Assembly: GCA_051155755.1 (NCBI GenBank)
Contig: DAXETY010000076.1
Span: forward strand, 1-52,739
DNA: 52,739 nucleotides
Reading direction: 5' to 3'
Source: DAXETY01 sp051155755
GTDB taxonomy: Bacteria > Desulfobacterota > Desulfobacteria > Desulfobacterales > SG8-13
Shown here one piece after another: positions 41,255-49,183 of the stretch; within the stretch, counting starts at the first letter, position 1, and the number at the start of each line of letters is the position of its first letter. Position numbers and translations under genes: made by a program. The notes below the pieces were generated by a model that saw nothing but the letters and a program-made list of their open reading frames with translations, was not told the origin of the DNA and did not search any database.

Positions 41255-43429
41255 ATGATCGATCAGCGCATCAACTCGAGTCGTTTCTCAAGTCCTTCAA
41301 ACCCAGCGCCTATGATGAAAGAAAGCGGCAATCCACCCAATCGGCTTTCGAAATCACCACTGTTGCTGGGGATTTTGGCGGTGGGCTTCGTTGTTGCGAT
41401 CTATTCCAACACGTTTTCCATTCCCTGGAAGCTTGACGATCTCCCCAATATTGTCAACAATTCCAGACTTCATCTAACGGCGATGGACCCAGCCTCCCTC
41501 GGGCAGACATTTTCCGCCAGCCCCAACGGCGGTTCGGAGTTGTACCGCCCGATCGCGTGCCTGTCTTTTGCCTTGAACTGGTATTTTGGCGCCGATCACG
41601 TTTTCGGCTACCACGCCGTGAATCTGGCTGTTCACCTGGCAACGGCATTTTTTCTCTATCTGACACTGCTGAAACTGCATGCATCACCAGCGCTTGCCGG
41701 GCGATTCGAGAAACGCAAGGTTTATTCGATTGCATTACTGGCAGCGGTATTTTGGGCGGCAAATCCGGCCCAAACCCAGGCAGTCAATTACATCGTCCAG
41801 CGTATGGCCACCCTGGCCGCAATGTTTTCGATATTGTCAATCTATTTTTATGTCAGCGCCCGACTCAGCGCTACGGAATATCGTTCCGGAGCCTGTTATC
41901 TAGCATGTGCGGCCGGCTTTGTTCTGGCACTCGGATCCAAGGAGAACGCCGCGATTCTGCCGCTTTCCTTGGCATTGACCGAAATTGTGTTTTTCCAGGC
42001 TGCAAAAAGCAGTCAAAAAAAACATATAATGATCGGCGTGACATTCATGGCGGCCGCAGGAGTGATTGTTGTCGCTTATTTTTTTTACGATCTCAATCCG
42101 TTGTTTTTTTTGAAGGGGTACAACGGTCGTCCGTTCAGCTTGAGTGAAAGATTATTAACGGAATCCCGCATCCTGGTGTTTTACCTCTCCCAACTTTTCT
42201 ATCCGCATCCGGCACGTCTATCCATGGTGCACGACATCGAGATTTCCCGCAGCCTTTTCGAGCCCTGGACGACATCTGCGGCAATTCTGCTGATTGCTGC
42301 ACTGATCGGATTGAGTCTGAAGCGGATGCGCGAGAACCCGGTGATCTCTTTTGCCGGTTTGTTTTTCTTTTTAAACCACCTGGTCGAATCGACCGTGATT
42401 CCCTTGGAGTTGGTTTTCGAGCATCGCAATTATCTTCCATCCCTGTTTTTGTTCTGGCCGGTTGCCATAGGGTTTCACGACCTGCTGGTTCGTTTTCGCC
42501 ATAGCAGACGATTGCGGTACGGCATACTGGCTCTGGTGCCCCTGGTCTTGATCGGTCTCGGATTGGGAACGTACCGGCGTAACGAGGTATGGAAAACCGA
42601 TAAAGGCTTCTGGGAAGATGCGTTACAAAAAGCTCCGCAGTCCAGGCGGCCTTATCAACAGTTGGCGACATACTATCAAAACCGGGGCCGGTTCGACACA
42701 GCCCTTCAAATGCTGGAACAATCGAAGCACCTGAAAGATGAAAATCCCCGCATGGGGCAAATCGTCTATTACAACAATATGGGCGACCTGATGATACAGC
42801 TGGGACGCTACGATAGAGCCATCGAATACCTGGAGGCGCTGTTGGCTGTTGAACCGGGACATCGAATCGGCCGCGGCAACCTGATCGTCGCCTTGATGAA
42901 AAGTCAGCGATGGCACCAAGCTTCTGCACAAATTGATTATTTGCTAAAAAAACAGTATGATAATTACAGATATCCCAGTTTGAAAGGTGCCGTTTTGGTG
43001 CGGCTGAATCATCTTGCGGAGGCCCAGCAATATTTCCGGCAAGCTCTGTACATGGCGCCGCTGGCTCGTGAAACGCTGATCAATTTTTGTGGGAACCTGA
43101 ACTCGATGGGGGAAATCGATCGAGCGCACACCTGCCTGACCCGGGCGTTGCAGTTTCATCCCGAAGATCCGTCATTGTTAATCCGGTTGGTGGAAAACTG
43201 CGTGCGTGGTGGAAGAATGGATAAGGCCCGATTTTACCTGGATTCACTGCAGGCGGGTTCGAGGCGATCGGTTTCGAAGATGCTGGCGGAAGAATCCCAT
43301 AATATTTTTCTGGTGCCACCTTCGGCGGCGCTGGTCATGTCGGCGTTGGATACGTCTAAACAACCCGAGGTTATGATTGGAAAACAAAGAGAATTGGAAC
43401 ACGTTAAAGGAGCATCATCTCCAAGATAA
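41255..43429 (+). CDS. TMTC-like GT-C glycosyltransferase with C-terminal TPR (paralogue 1)
   Basis: A 724-residue membrane protein. About eleven hydrophobic spans fill residues 25-450, and 5-6 TPR units follow from about 465 to 700. The first outer loop carries the acidic pair WKLDDLPNIVNN, where GT-C enzymes place the catalytic Asp, and FEHRNYLP lies further on. This layout matches TMTC-type O-mannosyltransferases. I infer transfer of a sugar from a lipid carrier to an exported protein, perhaps pilin, because it directly follows pilA. Two paralogues are downstream, at 46313 and 49184. The start at 41255 has AGGAA nine bases upstream; a later ATG at 41312 is possible. Confidence 0.8.
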   Translation: MIDQRINSSRFSSPSNPAPMMKESGNPPNRLSKSPLLLGILAVGFVVAIYSNTFSIPWKLDDLPNIVNNSRLHLTAMDPASLGQTFSASPNGGSELYRPIACLSFALNWYFGADHVFGYHAVNLAVHLATAFFLYLTLLKLHASPALAGRFEKRKVYSIALLAAVFWAANPAQTQAVNYIVQRMATLAAMFSILSIYFYVSARLSATEYRSGACYLACAAGFVLALGSKENAAILPLSLALTEIVFFQAAKSSQKKHIMIGVTFMAAAGVIVVAYFFYDLNPLFFLKGYNGRPFSLSERLLTESRILVFYLSQLFYPHPARLSMVHDIEISRSLFEPWTTSAAILLIAALIGLSLKRMRENPVISFAGLFFFLNHLVESTVIPLELVFEHRNYLPSLFLFWPVAIGFHDLLVRFRHSRRLRYGILALVPLVLIGLGLGTYRRNEVWKTDKGFWEDALQKAPQSRRPYQQLATYYQNRGRFDTALQMLEQSKHLKDENPRMGQIVYYNNMGDLMIQLGRYDRAIEYLEALLAVEPGHRIGRGNLIVALMKSQRWHQASAQIDYLLKKQYDNYRYPSLKGAVLVRLNHLAEAQQYFRQALYMAPLARETLINFCGNLNSMGEIDRAHTCLTRALQFHPEDPSLLIRLVENCVRGGRMDKARFYLDSLQAGSRRSVSKMLAEESHNIFLVPPSAALVMSALDTSKQPEVMIGKQRELEHVKGASSPR

Positions 43430-43511
43430 CGGCGGACATGTCAAAAGACACGCATAGAAAAACCGCATTTTTTCGGAGAGAAATGCCGAAACGGGTAAAT
43501 TGCGGGATTGC

Positions 43512-43787
43512 ATGATGCGCATCCGGACCTCATTGCCACGCCTTCAAGCGCAAGGAAAAGGGCGGTTTTGGAATATTCGTCCCGTCGGTGCTTTGTATAT
43601 CGGTCTGGTTTTGGCGGTGCGCATTGGTTTTTCGGAATGGGACTTGCTCCGAAGCGATCCGGATTTAAACATGATTCGGGACACATCGGCTTACGAAAGG
43701 CTGATTCCAGGCACATGAAAGCAGCAATGGGGCGATGCGGAGTTCAAGGTTGCGCCGAGCTTCTACCCGGTTGCCCTCGGGCACTGA
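43512..43787 (+). pseudogene. Broken N-terminal part of a GT39-type glycosyltransferase
   Basis: The frame opens with MMRIRTSLPRL, has one hydrophobic span (ALYIGLVLAVRIGF), then RDTSAYERLIPGT followed by TGA (43716), and continues in the same frame with KQQWGDAEFKVAPSFYPVALG before TGA (43785). The pattern D-x2-x-Y-x-R-x...G-x-x-F-x-x-A-P-x-x-Y-P-x-x-L-G is typical of the outer loop of PMT/GT39-like enzymes, and it continues across the first stop. That argues for a decayed gene rather than chance. The remaining 400 or more residues of the enzyme are missing. Confidence 0.55.
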
Positions 43788-43812
43788 AACCGCCGATGAA
43801 TGGGAGCCGCTT

Positions 43813-45276
43813 TTGAGCACGAACATTTCAATGCCGCCCGGCGATGCAAGCCGAATCAAATATCGAACGGAACGGATTCATCACTGGGACAGGGTCTCTC
43901 CGGACAAATCCAATCCGAGACGAATCGGAGCTTACTACCAGCAGCACCTGCAGGATTACTTCCGCTTTCTGGTCCCTCCTGGCCAGCGGGTTCTAGAATT
44001 CGGTTGCGGTCACGGCGATCTGCTGGCGGCTGTGGAACCCGTGTTCGGGGTCGGCATCGATTTCTCCGCTGAGATGCTGCGGGCCGCATCCCGCAAGCAC
44101 CCGCAATTGCATTTCATTCGGGCCGATGTTCAGGATATCGTCCTGAAGTGCTGCTTCGACGTGATCATTCTTTCCGACCTGGTCAACGACCTCTGGGATG
44201 TTCAGGGCGTGCTGGATAGAATTGCCGGTTTCGCCGATTCCCAAACCCGGGTGGTAATCAATTTCTTCAACAATCTTTGGCGAATTCCGCTGGCTGTGGT
44301 CAGGCGCATGGGTCTCGGGGCCGACGTGCTGGAGCAAAACTGGTTTGCACCGCATGATGTTCACAATCTGCTGGAGCTGTCCGGATTCGAAGTGGTCAAA
44401 AAGACCCAGCGGGTTCTGATGCCGTTGCAGCTGCCGGGGCTGTCTGCATTGGCGAACCGCTATGCAGTGCAGTTGCCGGTGGTGAACTGGTTGGCGCTGA
44501 CCAACATCATCGTCGCGCGACCCAAAAGGACGCCGAAGTCCCTGCTCAGCCAAAAGGGCGCCTCGGTAACAGTGGTCGTACCGGCCCGCAACGAATCCGG
44601 CAACATCGAAAGCATTCTGCGGCGCGTGCCCGAACTCGGCTCCGAAACGGAGATCGTTTTTGTCGAAGGCAACTCTTCTGATGACACCTTTGAGACGATC
44701 CAAAAGGCAATCGATCGGGAGACCAGTAAAAATTGTCGTCTGTTTCGACAGTCGGGACAGGGCAAAGGCGATGCCGTGCGACTCGGTTTCCAAAAGGCCC
44801 GCGGAGACATCCTGATGATCCTGGATGCGGACATGACCGTCCCGCCGGAAGACCTCGGCCGCTTCTACGACGCCCTGATTTCGGGGCAGGGCGAATTCAT
44901 CAATGGGGTTCGCCTGGTCTATCCTTTGGAAAACGAATCCATGCGGTTTTTCAACATCCTGGGCAACAAATTTTTCAGTCTGGCCTTTTCCTGGCTGCTG
45001 GGGCAGTCCGTCAAAGATACGCTTTGCGGAACCAAGGTGCTCTGGAAACGCGATTACGAGCGGATTGCCGCCAACCGGTCCTATTTCGGGGATTTCGATC
45101 CCTTCGGAGATTTTGACCTTTTGTTCGGTGCCGCAAAGCTGAATTTGAAAATTGCCGAAATGCCCATTCGCTATCGGGCGCGTACGTATGGCAATACCAA
45201 CATCGACCGGTGGCGGCATGGGTGGCTTTTGCTGAAAATGACCGTTTTCGGCGCCCGGCGCATGAAATTCATCTGA
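43813..45276 (+). CDS. Fusion of SAM methyltransferase and GT2 polyprenyl-phosphate glycosyltransferase
   Basis: A 487-residue two-domain protein. The first 225 residues are a class I methyltransferase (VLEFGCGHGDLL; IILSDLVNDL). From about residue 250 there is a family 2 glycosyltransferase of the dolichol-phosphate mannose synthase type: VTVVVPARNESGNIE, VFVEGNSSDDTFE, LDADMTVPPED and GDFDPFGDFDLLFGAAKL. It could load a sugar onto polyprenyl phosphate, supplying the GT-C enzymes around it, while the methyltransferase domain modifies sugar or lipid. The TTG at 43813 is chosen for GGGAG five bases upstream; an ATG at 43735 is the longest option. One base separates it from the next methyltransferase gene. 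Confidence 0.82.
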   Translation: MSTNISMPPGDASRIKYRTERIHHWDRVSPDKSNPRRIGAYYQQHLQDYFRFLVPPGQRVLEFGCGHGDLLAAVEPVFGVGIDFSAEMLRAASRKHPQLHFIRADVQDIVLKCCFDVIILSDLVNDLWDVQGVLDRIAGFADSQTRVVINFFNNLWRIPLAVVRRMGLGADVLEQNWFAPHDVHNLLELSGFEVVKKTQRVLMPLQLPGLSALANRYAVQLPVVNWLALTNIIVARPKRTPKSLLSQKGASVTVVVPARNESGNIESILRRVPELGSETEIVFVEGNSSDDTFETIQKAIDRETSKNCRLFRQSGQGKGDAVRLGFQKARGDILMILDADMTVPPEDLGRFYDALISGQGEFINGVRLVYPLENESMRFFNILGNKFFSLAFSWLLGQSVKDTLCGTKVLWKRDYERIAANRSYFGDFDPFGDFDLLFGAAKLNLKIAEMPIRYRARTYGNTNIDRWRHGWLLLKMTVFGARRMKFI

Positions 45277-45277
45277 C

Positions 45278-46072
45278 ATGAGGGTCAAGCAAATTTTGCA
45301 GTCCCTGCTGGTGCATCCGTTGGTACGGGACCTCGACATCGACACGCCCGCAGCCGTGCTCCGTCATGCCCGGATGATTCGGCAAAAATCGTTTTTACGT
45401 CGGCTTTACCGGGATTGGTACGGCGCCCTTCGAGCCGGGTTGCCCAGTGGGGTTCCGGGCGCCGTGGTCGAACTGGGTTCCGGAGGCGGGTTTATCCGAG
45501 AAGTCATTCCCGAAGCTGTAACCACCGATATTCAGCCGACCGCCGGTTTGTGTATGGCGTTGGATGCAACCGCGATGCCGTTTCGCAATCGCTCCTTGAA
45601 AGCGATCCTGATGGTGGATGTACTACACCATCTATCGTGCGTTTCCGACTTTTTTCAGGATGCCTCGCGCTGCGTCAACGCCGGTGGTGTCATCGCCATG
45701 ATCGAACCCTGGAACACCGCGATGTCCCGACTGATTTATCGGAATTTTCATCGTGAGCCGTTCGATTCGGATACCCGCCATTGGCATCTGCCGCGCGGCG
45801 GTTCCATGTCCGGTGCCAACCAGGCGCTGCCCTGGATCCTGTTTCAGCGGGATCGCAGGCGTTTTCTGAAAACCTTTCCGCAGTGGAACCTGCAGGCAAT
45901 TCAACTGCATACCCCGTTTCGCTACATACTTTCCGGGGGCGTATCTTACCGGGGCTTGACGCCGACCGCCACCTATGCATTTTGGCGAGCACTCGAACAG
46001 AAATTGACGCCGTGGATGCACTATCTGGGCATGTTCGCAACAATTACGCTGGTAAGGAAACCGGGCGTGTGA
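45278..46072 (+). CDS. SAM-dependent methyltransferase (type 11-like)
   Basis: A 264-residue class I methyltransferase: VVELGSGGGFIREVIP, then LMVDVLHHLSCVSDFF and a C-terminal half with RHWHLPRGGSMSGANQALP, unlike small-molecule methyltransferases I can name. It begins one base after the fusion gene's stop, so both come from one transcript. It may methylate a glycan or lipid carrier. No signal peptide. Confidence 0.8.
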   Translation: MRVKQILQSLLVHPLVRDLDIDTPAAVLRHARMIRQKSFLRRLYRDWYGALRAGLPSGVPGAVVELGSGGGFIREVIPEAVTTDIQPTAGLCMALDATAMPFRNRSLKAILMVDVLHHLSCVSDFFQDASRCVNAGGVIAMIEPWNTAMSRLIYRNFHREPFDSDTRHWHLPRGGSMSGANQALPWILFQRDRRRFLKTFPQWNLQAIQLHTPFRYILSGGVSYRGLTPTATYAFWRALEQKLTPWMHYLGMFATITLVRKPGV

Positions 46073-46229
46073 AAAACGAACCCGTGATCCTGTAAACCCA
46101 CATGAACCGCCGCCAACGGTTGGCCGCTTTTTCTTCTCGTAGGTTTCTCTTTCAGGTGGGCCGAAAAAAAACGAGGCATCCGATCGTCCCGGCGTTGCCC
46201 TGATTGTCTCCGTTATGGTTCTGTTTTTG

Positions 46230-46238
46230 TGATATAAT
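46230..46238 (+). promoter_or_regulatory. Extended -10 promoter candidate
   Basis: TGATATAAT, a perfect extended -10 element, lies about 75 bases before the start of the second TMTC-like gene. No good -35 accompanies it, as extended -10 promoters do not need one. Confidence 0.55.
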
Positions 46239-46312
46239 ACGATAACGATGAAGGTTTAGACGGTTTTAGAAAGAAACAGTGACACCCACAAAATACTCGA
46301 TGATCAGCGACA

Positions 46313-47989
46313 ATGGGACCATCTAAAGCTAAAACCAGGATTTTCGGCATCCGGGGAGATATCCTGGTCATCTTCCTGCTGATGTTGATGATACTGGGGG
46401 TATATGCCCCGGTGAAAAACTTCGAGTTTATTACCTACGACGACGATATCTATGTCACGGGCAATGACCGGGTAAAAGCGGGTCTTACCGAAGGCGGCCT
46501 GCGATGGGCGTTTTCCATGAACGACGGCGTCTACTGGCATCCGTTGACCTGGCTTTCGCACATGCTGGACATCGAAATCTACGGTCTGAATGCCGGCATG
46601 CATCACGCCACCAACCTGTTGTTTCACATGGCCAACAGCGTTCTCCTTTTTCTGATTTTGTTCGCGATGACCGGTAAATTCGGGCGCAGCGCCGTCGTGG
46701 CCATTCTGTTTGCACTGCATCCGCTCAACGTCGAATCGGTGGCCTGGGTGGCGGCGCGTAAAAACCTGTTGAGCACCTTTTTCTGGATGCTGACGATCTT
46801 GGCCTATCTGCAATACTGTCATAAGCCGAGCCTGGGACGCTACGGCATCTGTGTTGCGGTATTCACGGCGGGGCTTATGGCCAAACCGATGCTGGTGACA
46901 CTTCCGTTTGCACTGCTGCTGCTGGATTACTGGCCGCTGCAACGAATCCGCAGCCCCGGGTGGCTCAGTCTCGGTCTCCCCGAGGCTTTCGGCCACGGGG
47001 ATCAGGCGGAAAACGGAAACCGCGGTGGGCGCGGTCGGCCCATGCAGGCCGATTTATCGGAGCTCGTGCTGGAGAAAATTCCTTTTTTGATTCTTGCCGC
47101 AATTACCATTTTCCTCTATTCGGCGTCGGTAAAACACCTGGAAATCGGCGTCGGCACCGAAGCGGTGCCCTTGGGACTGCGGTTCGCCAACGCTTTGGTA
47201 TCCTACTGGGTCTATATCCGTCAGATGTTTTTTCCGGTCGAACTGGCGTTTTTTTATCCTTACCCCAAATCCATACCGCTTTGGCAAATCGTTGGCGCAG
47301 CCATCGGACTTGCCGCCGTCACCGGTTTGGCCGTTTTTCGGATGCGGCGCCGGCCGCATCTGTTCACCGGCTGGTTCTGGTTTCTCGGCACGCTGATTCC
47401 GGTAAGCGGCCTGGTCCAGGCCGGGCTCTGGCCGGCGACCGCCGACCGTTTTGCCTATGTACCGCTGATCGGATTGTTTACGGTATTGGCCTGGACTTTT
47501 CCGACGGCATCGCTTCGAGGAAAGACAAGGTCATTGGCGATGATTTCGGCCGGGTTGGTGCTGGTGCTGGCCCTGGGATGGATGAGCCGTCGACAGGTTG
47601 CGGTCTGGCAGGACAATTTTTCGCTTTATTCGCATGCCATTGCTGTGACCGAAGACAACCGCCTGGCCCACAACAACCTTGGAAACGCCCATTTTCGTTC
47701 CGGACAGGTGCAACAAGCCATCCGCCACTATCAAGCCTGTTTGCGAATCAAATCCACCGACACGCGCGCACTGAACAATCTGGCCTCCGCCCGGCTGCGC
47801 GAAGGCAGAATCGATCTGGCGATCGACCACTATGAAAGCGTGCTGCAAATCGAACCCGACAATCGACAAACCCGAAGAAACCTTCAAAAGATCAAAACCG
47901 CTTATTTCCGGCACACCGTCCGGGAACTGGAAAGTCAAGGCCGACGCCAAGGTATCTTCGAGCAATATCGAAACGAGCTGCATCCATGA
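46313..47989 (+). CDS. TMTC-like GT-C glycosyltransferase with C-terminal TPR (paralogue 2)
   Basis: A 558-residue membrane protein with about ten spans and two or three TPR units at the end (LAHNNLGNAHFRSGQVQQAIRHYQ). The first loop has ITYDDDIYVTGN, the family acidic site, followed by FALHPLNVESVAWVAARKNLL, a typical TMTC motif. It is shorter than paralogues 1 and 3, mainly in TPR number, and has a charged cytoplasmic insertion near residue 230. Ends overlapping the VKOR-DsbA gene by four bases (ATGA). Role inferred: transfer of a lipid-linked sugar to an exported protein. Confidence 0.82.
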   Translation: MGPSKAKTRIFGIRGDILVIFLLMLMILGVYAPVKNFEFITYDDDIYVTGNDRVKAGLTEGGLRWAFSMNDGVYWHPLTWLSHMLDIEIYGLNAGMHHATNLLFHMANSVLLFLILFAMTGKFGRSAVVAILFALHPLNVESVAWVAARKNLLSTFFWMLTILAYLQYCHKPSLGRYGICVAVFTAGLMAKPMLVTLPFALLLLDYWPLQRIRSPGWLSLGLPEAFGHGDQAENGNRGGRGRPMQADLSELVLEKIPFLILAAITIFLYSASVKHLEIGVGTEAVPLGLRFANALVSYWVYIRQMFFPVELAFFYPYPKSIPLWQIVGAAIGLAAVTGLAVFRMRRRPHLFTGWFWFLGTLIPVSGLVQAGLWPATADRFAYVPLIGLFTVLAWTFPTASLRGKTRSLAMISAGLVLVLALGWMSRRQVAVWQDNFSLYSHAIAVTEDNRLAHNNLGNAHFRSGQVQQAIRHYQACLRIKSTDTRALNNLASARLREGRIDLAIDHYESVLQIEPDNRQTRRNLQKIKTAYFRHTVRELESQGRRQGIFEQYRNELHP

Positions 47990-49179
47990 TTGATAGCCTG
48001 TTGTTGTTGGGACAATCGAATCGCAAGGAAAAAATCCAGTCATTGCCGTTTCCGGTTTACTACTGGACGGTTTTCGGGCTGGCGTTGGCCGGTCTGATCG
48101 ACTCGATCTACCTGTCGATCTCCCACTATCGTGTCTATACCGACATCGGCTATCAAAGTTTTTGCGCACTGACCCGGGCCATCAATTGCGACACCGTATC
48201 TCAAAGCCCGTTTTCGATTTTTCTGGATCTGCCGGTACCGGTGTGGGGCGTGATCGGCTACCTGTTTTTTCTGCTGCTCTTGGTGCCGGCATCCCGCAGC
48301 AGGGCAAACCCGGTGCGCATGTGGACAGTATTATTTCTGCTTGCCCTTGCTTTCAGCATTCACAGCATCATCCTGGCCTTGATTTCGTCATTTCTGATTC
48401 ACAGCTATTGCATCATGTGCATCGTCAGCTACGCCATCAATTTCGGGATGCTTTACTATTGCTGGCTGGTTTTGCGCCGCTTTACCGCGGCGCGCTTTTC
48501 CGACACGTTGAGAGCCGACCGGGGCCATCTTTACGACGGCCGGCGTAAATACGGCCTGGCATTCGGCGGCTTTATCTTGTTCGTGGGGGCGATATGGCTG
48601 CTGATGCCCACTTACTGGCATTATCGGCCACCGGTGGCGGAATCGACTTTTTCGACCGGAACCACCCCCGAGGGGCATCCCTGGATCGGTGCCGAGCAGC
48701 CGGCGGTGGAGATCATCGAATTTACGGACTATCGTTGCTTTCAGTGCCGTAAGATGAACTTTTACCTGCGCACGCTTATGGCTCGCTATCCCGAGAAAAT
48801 TCGAATCGTTCACCGGCATTTTCCCATGGATCACCGGGTCAATCCACTGGTGAAAGAACCCATGCATTCCGGCGCAGGTGTTTTGGCGCTGATGGCCCTT
48901 TACGCCGCCGAGGAAGGCAAATTCTGGCAAATGCACGATCTGCTTTACACCCTGCGAGATTCGCATGAGATTGGAACACGAACTCTGGCCGAAGCGGTGG
49001 GACTGGATCCCGTTGGCCTGAGTCGCGCCCTGCGTGACCCGGAGATTATCGGCAAACTCAGAAAGGATCTGCGGGACGGATTGCGGCTCGGCATCACCGG
49101 TACCCCGAGTTTCGTCATTGATGGGAAGATTTATCAGGGCCAGCTTCCACCCAATATCCAGGATCGACTTCTCCGTTAG
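47986..49179 (+). CDS. VKOR-DsbA fusion (disulfide-forming membrane protein)
   Basis: A 397-residue protein. An N-terminal vitamin K epoxide reductase domain (residues 25-165) has the loop cysteines Cys60 and Cys68 and the quinone-side pair CIMC (142-145); after a final span near 190-210 comes a periplasmic DsbA/thioredoxin domain with active site CFQC (251-254) and cis-Pro in GTPSF. The VKOR part would pass electrons from the thioredoxin part to quinones, so the fusion makes disulfides by itself. It overlaps the preceding GT-C gene and is followed by another. The pilin in this region has exactly two cysteines, a likely client. Confidence 0.92.
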   Translation: MIDSLLLLGQSNRKEKIQSLPFPVYYWTVFGLALAGLIDSIYLSISHYRVYTDIGYQSFCALTRAINCDTVSQSPFSIFLDLPVPVWGVIGYLFFLLLLVPASRSRANPVRMWTVLFLLALAFSIHSIILALISSFLIHSYCIMCIVSYAINFGMLYYCWLVLRRFTAARFSDTLRADRGHLYDGRRKYGLAFGGFILFVGAIWLLMPTYWHYRPPVAESTFSTGTTPEGHPWIGAEQPAVEIIEFTDYRCFQCRKMNFYLRTLMARYPEKIRIVHRHFPMDHRVNPLVKEPMHSGAGVLALMALYAAEEGKFWQMHDLLYTLRDSHEIGTRTLAEAVGLDPVGLSRALRDPEIIGKLRKDLRDGLRLGITGTPSFVIDGKIYQGQLPPNIQDRLLR

Positions 49180-49183
49180 CCAC

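Noticed and set aside
43716..43718. TGA inside the broken glycosyltransferase read as selenocysteine, given tRNA-Sec nearby
   Set aside because: No SECIS-like hairpin follows in the right place, the family has no Sec or Cys there, and a second in-frame TGA follows 66 bases later.
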